A stretch of 26,246 nt of DNA from Hypsibius dujardini. Its lineage: Eukaryota > Tardigrada > Eutardigrada > Parachela > Hypsibiidae. The notes beneath the pieces are model-generated. The model ran no database searches and was not told the DNA's origin. It was given only the letters and a program-made list of their open reading frames with translations. Made by a program: the position numbers and the translations under genes. Location: positions 1 through 26,246 of the forward strand of contig LRSR01010582.1 in NCBI GenBank assembly GCA_001579985.1, read 5' to 3'. Shown in pieces: positions 1 to 8,910 of the stretch. The stretch's first letter is position 1. Every line of letters begins with the position of its first letter.

Positions 1-68
<68 letters not shown>

Positions 69-73
69 AACAG
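1..73. repeat. ACAG tetranucleotide array in an SLC22 intron
   Basis: Near-perfect GACA repeat with a few GACAAACA interruptions at the window edge. It lies in the intron before the last exon of the first SLC22 gene, whose acceptor is at 213-214. Array length in the genome is unknown because the window cuts it. Confidence 0.95.
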
Positions 74-214
74 CATGCAGAGAGACACAGACAGGCAGGA
101 AGGCAGACAGATACTGTATAAAGAATTCTAAATCCCATGCATTTATTCAAATTGACTACGGACAAAAGGATGAGAAATAATCGAATTTTCTGAGATCTTT
201 TATTTTGCCGATAG

Positions 215-640
215 GAGCTGTTTCCAACTGTTGTTCGAAGTCAAGGCGCCTCCCTCACGCAATACGTCTCCAACGCCGTGGCCTGCGTTTTTCCAGTGGT
301 CAACTACCTCGGCGAAGCCTACATCGCCTACCCTGTGATAATTTTCGGAGCCTTCTCTGTGATCGCCGGTATCTCCGCCTTGTTCCTACCGGAAACGCTG
401 GGCGCCGACCTACCGCAGACCCTGCTTGACGGCGAAAACTTCGGGCGTGACATGACCTGGAAGGACGTTTTTCAAGTATGTCCCGCCTGTCCCACCAAGG
501 CACGTACGCCGGAGGTATTAAACAACAAACGCTGCTTCCTATCCGGCGGCGGCGGCCGCGCAGCTGATAATGCCCTCCCGGACGCCCCGGTTGTGACCGG
601 CGCTCAGACCAGTCTCCTCACCGAGACTGGCAACCTTTAA
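215..640 (+). CDS. SLC22-family organic ion transporter, terminal exon only (5' part outside window)
   Basis: This is the last exon of a solute carrier family 22 transporter (major facilitator superfamily, plasma membrane uptake of organic cations, anions or zwitterions). An acceptor AG at 213-214 opens the exon in phase 0. It then reads ELFPTVVRSQG, the SLC22 signature at the start of TM11. Two hydrophobic helices follow, ending in FLPETLGADLPQTL, and a cytoplasmic tail runs to TAA at 638-640. No upstream exon lies in the window, so the 5' end is missing because of the window edge, not damage. It is a tandem paralogue of the gene at 1444-4926, same strand, about 800 bp apart. Unlike that gene it has no intron between PETLG and ADLP. 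A possible donor (GTATGT at 476) inside the tail could give a shorter alternative exon. Family assignment is firm; substrate cannot be told. Confidence 0.85.
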   Translation, partial: ELFPTVVRSQGASLTQYVSNAVACVFPVVNYLGEAYIAYPVIIFGAFSVIAGISALFLPETLGADLPQTLLDGENFGRDMTWKDVFQVCPACPTKARTPEVLNNKRCFLSGGGGRAADNALPDAPVVTGAQTSLLTETGNL

Positions 641-1443
641 GGCTCACAAATTTTCAATTTTTTTAACTTAAATAATGACTTTTATTTTCAAGGGTTTTTT
701 TTCACGTTTCAAAACTCGTGTCTTGTGTGTCAGTATTTGTACAACGTATTTTTTGTCGGTACAAGTATATTTCCTGACTACCTCTTATATTTATTTATTT
801 TTGAAATCAGATGTACAGACTTGGACTGCTTTCTGATTGTATTTTACTTTCAAGTATTTTTGTGCAAGTTACCATGGCGTTGAAGGAGTGTCAGATCGAA
901 CCTTATCGTAACTCTTAACTGAGCGAAATCCCGCGACAGTGCTGACGCCTGTCGTCGAGTTCGCTGCGAAACTACTTCCGCTAATTCGTCTCGAAACTTT
1001 CGATTCATCACGTGGTACTCCCATTTGGATGCTCCGGCTACTGATGCCGGGATAAACCGACTTTATTGCGGAACCGTTTCCAGCTGGTGCCGCTGAATTG
1101 ATTTTATCGAGCTGTGTGTCGCACAGTCAGTCAGCCTGTTAAGCTGCCTCACGCTCCCTGTGTTGTTTTCTCTTCCCGAAAAAAGGGGAGATTTTGTTTC
1201 CTCGTTTTATGCACCGCACACAACCCCGTTTTTCCATTTATTCCGGGATTTGCAATTCTTTTTTCACGCACACAGTGTGCGGATTTGGGATTTGTCTGAC
1301 GGGTGTCTGCCTTCCTGGGTGTGGATCGCTGGTGCTGTTAGACGGCTAATGGTCTAGAACGGTGCGGCGCGCCCAAGGAGTTTCCCGATGCTGCCGCCAG
1401 CGTGGAGCGAAGAAGGAAACTCGTAGCGTGTGGCGCGCAGCAG
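641..1443. other. Intergenic region and 5' UTR between tandem SLC22 genes
   Basis: No convincing coding exon is seen. The first ~230 bp is AT-rich with T-runs, as expected of a 3' UTR. The rest is mixed sequence that should hold the promoter and leader of the second SLC22 gene. No TATA box or other element could be assigned. Confidence 0.6.
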
Positions 1444-2283
1444 ATGGACGCGGCGGAGAGGGAAATGGTGGAGGAACCGGAAGGCACGACCACGGATGAT
1501 GCTCTTAGGAAAGTGGGATCCTTTGGGAAATATCAGCGGCTGATTGTTTTCTTCATCATTCTGCCGGCAATTGTTCCATCGGCATTCCATTCCTTCAACC
1601 AGGTATGTGGGGAGGAATCATTTTCGTTTTTGCCTCTGTGGGTCTGTGTGGTTTTCTCTTTGAAACTGTCTTTCTGTCTTTCTATCTTTCTATCTGCCTG
1701 TCTGCCTGTCCGCCTGTCTGTCAATTTGTCTGTCTGTGTTTGTATGTCTGTATGTCTGACTGTCTGTCTGCCTCCCTGTCTGTCTGTCTGTCTGTCTGTC
1801 TGCCTTCCTTCCTGCCTGTCTGTGATTTGTCTGCCTGCTTGCTTGTTTGCCTGTTTGTTTGTTTGAAAGTTTGTTTGTTTGTCGCTCTTCTGTATATTGT
1901 TGGAGAATTGACGGAAATTTTGTTATCTACAGATGTTCATAGCGGCCGTTCCTGGAGATTTCCACTGCCGTCTGCCTCCAACCTTGGATCGCTACAATCT
2001 GACTGCTGCGCAAATACAATCACTCCTTCCAAATGCGCCGGAAGGAGAGGGCAAGGATCAGTGCCACATGTATGATTTTGATTACAACTTTGTGATATCG
2101 TTCGACAACGACAAGGGGACCCATGTTATCAATCAAACCATTCCTCCGGATCACCGGCTAATTGAGTGCATTTACGGATATGAGTATGACCGATCGATCT
2201 ACAACAGCTCCATCGTTACTGAATGGTACATTGAAGATTTATTGTTTTGCCAACTGTACCTTCGTACTATTTGTCTGTCTGTC

Positions 2284-2327
<44 letters not shown>

Positions 2328-2381
2328 ATGTCTGTCTGTCTGTCTTTTTCTTTGTCTATCTCTTTGTCTGTATGCCTGCCT

Positions 2382-2413
<32 letters not shown>

Positions 2414-4523
2414 ACCTACCTGCCCATCCGTATGTCTGTTCATCTGTTTGACGGTCGGTCGGACTGTCTATCTGTCTGTCTTTCTTTGCTGGTCTTCCAT
2501 TTTTGCCTATTGGTCTGCCATTAGTCAGCTTGGTTGACTATTGGCATATCTGACTTTTGCTGTAGCTACTTGTTTGTTTTCCTGTCCAGTTGTTCCAAAG
2601 ATGATAGCCTTGTGTTGCCTTTCAGGGATCTTGTGTGTGATAAAAGTTTTCATCCGACATTGGCGTTGGTAAGTGTGAAGTCATTAGTCATTACCCCGGC
2701 TGGTAACCCAATTTAATGCTCTCGCTCCGACGACTCCCAGGTGCTCCTCTCGATCGGCGAAGTCCTCGGCACCCCGGTTTTCGGCTACTTATCCGATCAA
2801 ATTGGCCGGAAGAGGCCCTACCTTGCGTGTTTCGTCATCCAGCTCATTTTCGGCGTGGCCACTGCGTACGCCCCAAACTTCCCGGTGTTCTGCGTGTTTC
2901 GCATCATCGTCGGCGGCACCTACGGCGCCATATACAGCCTCCCCTTCATCTTGGCCTTGGAGATTGTGGGGCCGGAGCATCGCGCCACAGTGTCGGTTCT
3001 CTGCTCCATCACCTACAGCCTGGGGAATATCGGTCTGGCAGGCATTGCATATTTAGTGCGAGATTGGCAGGCATTGGCATTGTACACTTCCGCTCCGTTG
3101 AGCGTGGTGGGACTCGCTTGGGTATTTATACCCGAAAGGTACATCTGTGTGTGTGTTTATGTGTGGGAAGGTGTTCGGTGGTGTTTAAATATTTATCTTT
3201 AGTTAATGGTATCCTTACATGTTTTTTTTGGTTACCCAGTCCGCGATGGCTCATCGCGAGGGGACGTGTCGAGGAGGCGAAGGGTTTCTTTCGAAAGGCT
3301 GCGAAACTCAATGGGGTTACAATTGACCAAACTTTTCTCGGTAAGTGGCCCGAGTTTACTTGTCCGATCTACAATTATGCAGACAATATTGATGAGAGAC
3401 CGGTTGGCAAGCAGGCAAACCGACAGACAGACAGGCATACAGATAGACAGATAGACAGATAGACAGGCATACAGGCATACAGATAGACATACAGATAGAC
3501 ACACAGACAGAGCAGACAGAGCAGACCTGCAAAAGTAAAAGCACTACATGGCGTCTAATTGCATTCTATTCTTAGATAGTCTCGGTAAAGAGGAGATCCA
3601 GCAGCAGCGGTTGTCACCTCCGGGGAAGCGACACACTTTTCTGGACCTCTTCAAGACACCAAACCTCCGTCGAAACACTCTTCTGCTGACGTTCGTTAAC
3701 TTTGGTAATCTGGCCGTTTACAGCGGGCTTAGCTACTACGGACCGGCTCTATCTCCCGCTCCCCATCTCTCCTTTTTCCTCTCCGGCTTGGTGGAGCTTC
3801 CGGGCTACCTGTTTGTGCAGTTCACGGCGGATCGATTCGGTCGGCGGATGCCGCAGATCTCATGCATGCTGGTTGGCGGGATGGCCTGCATCGCGGCGGT
3901 AACGGTGCCGGAGAGCTCACCGAGTGTTTTCATGGTGTTTTGCTTGGTGGGCAAGCTATTCATCAACATTTCCTATCTCATTGCTGAACTGATGGAAGGT
4001 ATGCACTATTGGTGCCTGTGTGTACTACCGGTGTATTTAGTGCGTCTATTGTGCAGATTTTGAAATTGTATAACTTACCGGGCTTTTACCTGGGGATAGG
4101 TGAGCTGATCCCAACGGTGATACGGAGTGAGGGAAGTGCCTTTACGGAGATTGTGGCATCAGCCTTAGCGACATCGGTGCCCTTGATTGTTTATCTCGGT
4201 TATCAATACCTCTCGTTGCCGCTCATTATTTTCGGAGTGCTCGCGTGTGTCGCTGGTGTTTTTGCTTTCTTCCTGCCGGAAACCTTTGGTAAGGCACTAG
4301 GTGCTTTCAATGATTACGTGCCTAGATTTTGCACTGTTCCTCTTCTGTTTGTCTCTATGTCTATAGCGAGTCTATCTCTGGTATATTTATGCGACTGTCT
4401 TGTCTGCTTGTGTGCCTGCAAGCTTAGAAATTATCTGTCAGTTTGTCTGCCTGTCTGCCTGTCTGCCTGTCTGCCTGTCTGCCTGTCTGTCTGTTTATCT
4501 GTTTATCTGTTTGTCTGTCTGAA

Positions 4524-4562
<39 letters not shown>

Positions 4563-4926
4563 TTGTCTCTGATTGTATATTTGGATATCTGTTTTGTCTG
4601 TCTTTCTCTTCGCATGTCGATCTGCCTATTTATGATGGTCCCTTTATCTGTATATTTGCCTGTGCGACTGCGTAACCTATAAGCTTAACTTAATTTTTTT
4701 TTATCAATTTTCAGGCGCCGATCTTCCCGAGACAGTATTTGACGGCGAAGAGTTTGGCAAGCACACCACTATGCGGGAGCGATTCACCCTGTTTCCGGTG
4801 AAGAAAAGGAGCCGCTCCTCAATCAGCGCAGTCAATCGTGATGAACTGAGACACTTCAGCGAGAACAGTGATCAAGAAAGTGCAATACGTCAGCGAGAGC
4901 GGGCTCCTTCTGTGGTTGTCGCTTGA
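1444..4926 (+). CDS. SLC22-family organic cation/anion transporter, complete (8 coding exons, 605 aa)
   Basis: Exons: 1444-1602, 1933-2225, 2626-2668, 2741-3138, 3240-3340, 3576-3998, 4100-4288, 4715-4926. Phases agree throughout and the sum is 1818 nt. The ATG at 1444 is the first in frame; the protein starts MDAAEREMVEE. SLC22 landmarks appear in order: an N-terminal segment ALRKVGSFGKYQR before TM1; a large cysteine-rich extracellular loop with DQCHMYDFD, CIYGYEYD and TEWDLVCD plus NLT, NQT and NSS glycosylation sequons; the MFS loop motif GYLSDQIGRKR between TM2 and TM3; PERSPRWL-type motif PESPRWL after TM6 (Ser split by intron 4); DRFGRR between TM8 and TM9; ELIPTVIRSEG before TM11; and a polar tail ending SVVVA. 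Length is normal for the family. Introns 1, 2, 5 and 7 carry CTGT/ACAG arrays. At the exon 6/7 join the protein reads AELMEGELIPT, about four residues longer than usual. Substrate unknown. Confidence 0.93.
1665..1890. repeat. CTGT/CTGC tetranucleotide array, SLC22 intron 1
   Basis: Imperfect TGTC and TGCC repeats fill most of the intron between 1603 and 1932. They are stop-free and mimic coding sequence (LSVCLSV). Confidence 0.95.
2268..2510. repeat. CTGT/CTGC tetranucleotide array, SLC22 intron 2
   Basis: A TGTC array is followed by a TGCC subarray (about 2375-2425) inside the intron 2226-2625. The shift from T-rich to C-rich units suggests local expansion of a variant unit. Confidence 0.95.
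3418..3525. repeat. ACAG/ATAG tetranucleotide array, SLC22 intron 5
   Basis: GACA and GATA units, with GGCATACA variants, inside the intron 3341-3575. The orientation is opposite to the arrays in the other introns of this gene. Confidence 0.9.
4432..4582. repeat. CTGT tetranucleotide array, SLC22 intron 7
   Basis: TGTC and TGCC units in the intron 4289-4714. This intron is absent at the matching position of the neighbouring SLC22 exon (215-640). Confidence 0.95.
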
Positions 4927-5220
4927 GTCTTTTTTATTTTGTAATGTTTTCTCGTTTTCTTCGTTTCGTATGGCCCCGTCCCTGTCGCAGTATTTAATAC
5001 CTGACATATGTACGTACCAGTACAATACTCCACTGTGAGCATCCCTGAGAAGTTAATTCAATCATTTAACAACAATTTCCAGCAACGGTTCATCACTACG
5101 ATTTCTCATAGGCAGAACTCTGCTTTTCTGCTATACAGTACATGTTGCTAAGAAAACTGAGGAATCATGGAGCAAAATGTGTGTAAAAAACACCCCTTAT
5201 TGCATATCTTTGTAATTGAG
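4927..5220. other. Convergent 3' flanks of SLC22 (+) and WD40/U-box (-) genes
   Basis: No gene is seen. The two genes end 294 bp apart, tail to tail. On the minus strand an AATAAG near 5195-5205 is a possible weak polyadenylation signal for the WD40/U-box gene. No canonical AATAAA was found for the SLC22 gene. Confidence 0.5.
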
Positions 5221-5591
5221 CTACGCTTCAGATGCGGTTCTTTCTTGAAGCAGACTCCATTTGCTTATCAGTGCTTTCAGGTTCAAATTCAGCAGCACCA
5301 CCTTAGAGCGGACCGGAAGATTGGTGTGTGGACTGGTGTCATGTTTCTGAAACCACAACGAAATTGCTGCTTTTTCATATGACTTCCCATCTGTAATGAA
5401 ACCGAAGAAGAGGAAGGACGTCAGATGCCATTTTACCGACTCAAAATTAAATATGATGCGAACTCCCAAATTTAGTTAAATTCTAGTCAGACAAAGAGGC
5501 AGGCAGGCAGGCTGCCAGACAGGCGGAAAGGTAGACAAACCGGCGGCAGACCGGCTGACAAGCAGAAAGACAGCCAAACAGCCAAACAGAC

Positions 5592-5645
<54 letters not shown>

Positions 5646-8600
5646 CATTCCGTAAGTGCATTATAAAGCCTCTAATCTGAACAGTTCATTGTCGGTACCT
5701 TCTGCTACTACAGGTTCTCGCATAATTTCCTGCGTTATCGGGCAGAGAAACTCCTCCGGCGCATTGGTGTCGTCCAAAAATTGAAACGGCACCGCCCGGC
5801 CCGCATTCATCATCGTACTATCCCGTCCAACGGTTATAGACTGCACTGTCGAGTCTTCCTCCCCGTCGGTTAGGATCTTCCAGAAGCCGACTAGACCGCC
5901 AGAAAAGCCGGCCATGACGTATTGGTCGTCGGAGGAGAAACAACAGCTACGAGCGTACTTGGTCAGCGGACCCACACGCTTCAACGCACACGACCGGATG
6001 GGGTCCCAGACGATGAAGGTTCGGTCGGAAGAGCAACTGATCAGCAGCTTTGTCTGGTTGGCGAAACGGACGGAACAGATGTCGGCGCTGTGACCGAGCA
6101 GGGGGGCTCCACCGGGAAGGAATTTAGCGCTGCTGCTGGAGCGACCGCCGGCGGATTTTCCGGCAATGAGGTGCCACAGCTTGATGGTGTTGTCGTAGCC
6201 GCCGGTCGCCACATGGAAAGCCGCATCTACAATTACACCCGAATTGAGACAAACTGCGGTACCGTTGTATTACCGGGTGCGAGAAAGCTTTTTGTACTGG
6301 TCTTCGCAGGCTCTCGCCTGAACTCTGTCTGTGCTATTGATAAAAACATTTTTTTTGCACTGGAAAGCCCACTTCCATGGCTATCCGAATCACTTTTAAA
6401 ATCGAGATTTAGGTTGTTGAATCAGAAGTTGTTTCGGAAAACTCAAAGGATCTACACTTTTACAGTTGAGTCCCATGGACCGTATTTCAGATCTCCTTCT
6501 CCCTCAACTTTAAAACGAATTTGAAAAACCAAAACGGCAAACTATAGATCCATGTCAGCGTACGGAACAAGAAAAAAATCAGAAATATTCGATCAATCGT
6601 GCACCACTAAATTGAGGGAGAGCTTTGTGAAAAAAAATGTAACATTTTTTTCAGACTCAAAAGTGGTGTACGGGGTCTACGTTGATAACTTTCCCAGTTG
6701 TGATGTGATTGGGATTATTTGAATTACATTAAAGAGCCCAATTATTACACCCTCATTTTTTTTAAAAAAAGTTGTGTTTGTTGTTCCATTTTGGGTCTCC
6801 AGTTTTGATCTAAAGTTCGGGATGCACGATTTAAAAAATTGGCTGAATTTGACCCTGCGACGTTTTCTTTTTTTCTCAAAACTAAATTTGCCGTCAAATT
6901 GATTTTTTTCTTTTGCATGGGATAGCCCCATCAAAGTACTACAATATGCGTGTTGCAACTTTTTGTTACTCACACTCTGCTTTGAGAAATGCGAACCAGT
7001 TTTTGACCTGGATCAGCGAACTTGGCAAAATCTTCCATTAACCGGGCCACGCTTAATTTGTAGGTGCTGCCGCAAACCAATGCATAACACCTGTCCTGCT
7101 CCTACCTCAACGTCGAACCGAGCAAATGTTTCACGGACCTATAGGTCTTCTTGCGAAATAAAGCATAAAAAGTTTTCTATCAGTTCATATTCAGCAATTT
7201 CAGTGTAGTGCAAAAATCTCTCCCGCATCCGGTACTGAATATAACTGCGTAATCAGCATGCAGGAAATCAGTCTGGAATCGGTAGAGGCAGTTTGCTTCA
7301 AACTTGGTCTAGGCAAAATTGCCTCTGACTGCTAGACTGTCTGATTGTTACCCAAAACAATCGATATTAATCGATATTAATCGATATTAATCGATATTAA
7401 TCGATATTAATTGATATTAAGCGATATTAATCGATATTAATCGATATTAATTGATATTAATCGATATTAATCGATATTAATCGATATTAATTGATATTAA
7501 GCGATATTAATCGATATTAATCGATATTAATCGATATTAATCGATATTACGCTAATCGTTTACAAGGTTTTAAGTATTTTGCAACGCTGCAACCGTTTTG
7601 CGTACCTCCATTACTTATACTGACTCTATAAGCCGCCATATCCATGCAAGTGCACCTGAAACAAAATCATAATGGAAGTTTCAGTCTTGGTGATCTATGC
7701 AAAGTGACAGTACAATAAGGTGTAAGAGCTGTAAGAAATTTTTTTTTAGATAATGATTTTTACAATTTCAGCTGAAAATTCGTGATTTTAATAAACGCAT
7801 TTTTTCTGCAAAAAAGAACGATCGGTCGTCCTCGCGATGAGAGACATACCCGAGGTCGTGAGCGTCACGCCATACACACAAGGCATGGTCCTGTAGCCCG
7901 CGGCAGTCCCAGACGCGGATATCCGCGCCGGAGGACCCGGACAGGAGGAATGCGCCGTCATGGGAGAAGCAAACACAGGTGATGGTGGCTTCGTGTCCGT
8001 AGAAAACTCTGTTGTGTCAACGTAAACACACACGTAAGCGGAAAGAGTTAAGTAACCGCAGCGCACGGTCGTTGTCTTCCTGTTTTTACGGTATAAACAG
8101 TATACAGGATATACGGTAACCCAATACGTATATACGTACTTGAGCAAAGTGAGTCCCTGGGTCCGGTCGAAGCTCCAAAGTGCCACAGCATCGCCGTCTC
8201 CGCCGGCAGCGACCAGGCGAGAATCGGAGGAGATTCTGCAGCAGCGGAGAGCCATTAGGGCTGGTAAGGGGAAATTGGCTGCGGTAATTTGCGAGCCCGT
8301 TAGGGTGTCCCAGAGCACGACTTTCCCGTCCGTTGCACATGTAGCCAATGTGTTTCCGAATGAGCTGTGTATGCAAGCAAAGAACTTCAAGAGACGCGGC
8401 TGGAATATGTCTGTGTTTGTGTGTCTGTGTGTCTGTGTCTGTTGTGTCTGTGTCTGTGTCTGTGTCTGTGTCTGTGTCTGTGTCTGTGTCTGTGTCTGTG
8501 TCGGTGTCTGTGTCGGTGTCTGTGTCGGTGTCTGTGTCTGTGTTTGTGCCTCAATCATTGTGCATGTTGCTGGTGCTTTTGCATGCAGTTCCAATGTCTG

Positions 8601-8910
8601 TAATTGCAACCCTCGTGTTTGCTCTCCACATGGCTCACCTGAAATGCAGGCATTGCACATGATAATAGTGCTCCCGCATCGGGGAATACGACATTTCATG
8701 GAGCTCCACCTGGCCGGCGCTCCGTCCTCCCGTTTTCCACACGCGGATCGTCTTATCCGCCGAGCCGGATGCCATGACATTGCCCGTCCACTGCACGCTG
8801 GTCACGTCGTTGGCGTGGGCCTTGAACGAGCTGACCACTTTCAACCGCAACGGTGCACCGTCTGCAGCACCTCCTCCACCGCCGCCGGGCACCTTCCCAT
8901 GACCGTTCAT
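5221..8910 (-). CDS. WD40-repeat protein with C-terminal U-box, WDSUB1-like, SAM domain absent (6 exons, 467 aa)
   Basis: Exons in coding order: 8910-8639, 8364-8140, 8008-7850, 7655-7606, 6226-5699, 5390-5221 (1404 nt, phases consistent). Start is the ATG at 8910. A glycine-rich leader (about 23 aa) precedes seven WD blades, for example SGSADKTIRVWK, ATCATDGKVVLWDT, SGSSGADIRVWDC, ATGGYDNTIKLWHL and SCSSDRTFIVWDP. A U-box follows at about residues 394-460: EEFLCPITQEIMREPVV, then across the last intron DGKSYEKAAISLWF, then NLNLKALISKW. Blade order and the AHDLG junction match animal WDSUB1, a presumed E3 ubiquitin ligase whose U-box recruits an E2. WDSUB1 has a SAM domain between the last blade and the U-box; here only about 40 non-SAM residues link FWKIL to the U-box. 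The 50-nt fourth exon has a strong TTTGTTTCAG acceptor and repairs the frame. An alternative exon-5 acceptor about 28 nt upstream would keep phase. Substrate unknown. Confidence 0.92.
5483..5645. repeat. ACAG tetranucleotide array, WD40/U-box intron 5
   Basis: Degenerate GGCAGACA/GCAGGCAG units become a perfect CAGA array at about 5588-5645. It sits in the intron 5391-5698 that splits the U-box coding sequence. It reads as CTGT on the coding strand. Confidence 0.95.
7361..7550. repeat. 10-bp tandem repeat TCGATATTAA, 19 units
   Basis: Exactly 19 in-register 10-bp units lie in intron 4 of the WD40/U-box gene. Most are TCGATATTAA. TTGATATTAA occurs at 7411, 7451 and 7491, and GCGATATTAA at 7421 and 7501. 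The TT-GC pair recurs 80 bp apart, showing a higher-order unit. The array contains the palindromes ATCGAT and ATTAAT in every period. The rest of this 1.38-kb intron (6227-7605) shows no further exon. Confidence 0.97.
8407..8552. repeat. GTGTCT hexanucleotide array, WD40/U-box intron 1
   Basis: About 20 GTGTCT-type units with three GTGTCG variants spaced 18 bp apart near the 3' end (about 8501-8530), inside the intron 8365-8638. On the coding strand it reads AGACAC. Confidence 0.95.

Noticed and set aside
1402-2524. Long open frames rich in VCLS/CLPACLP across 1605-2524
   Set aside because: They are produced by the CTGT/CTGC arrays in SLC22 introns 1 and 2. The frames are open only because the repeat lacks stops.
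5922-6524. 200-residue plus-strand open frame
   Set aside because: It is the complement of WD40/U-box exon 5; the minus strand carries the clear WD blades.
6677-7208. Open stretches inside WD40/U-box intron 4, including a minus-strand segment reading YALVCGSTYKLSVARL
   Set aside because: That segment has plausible splice sites, but its end phase cannot join exon 5 and it does not continue a WD blade. The 50-nt exon at 7606-7655 solves the frame without it.
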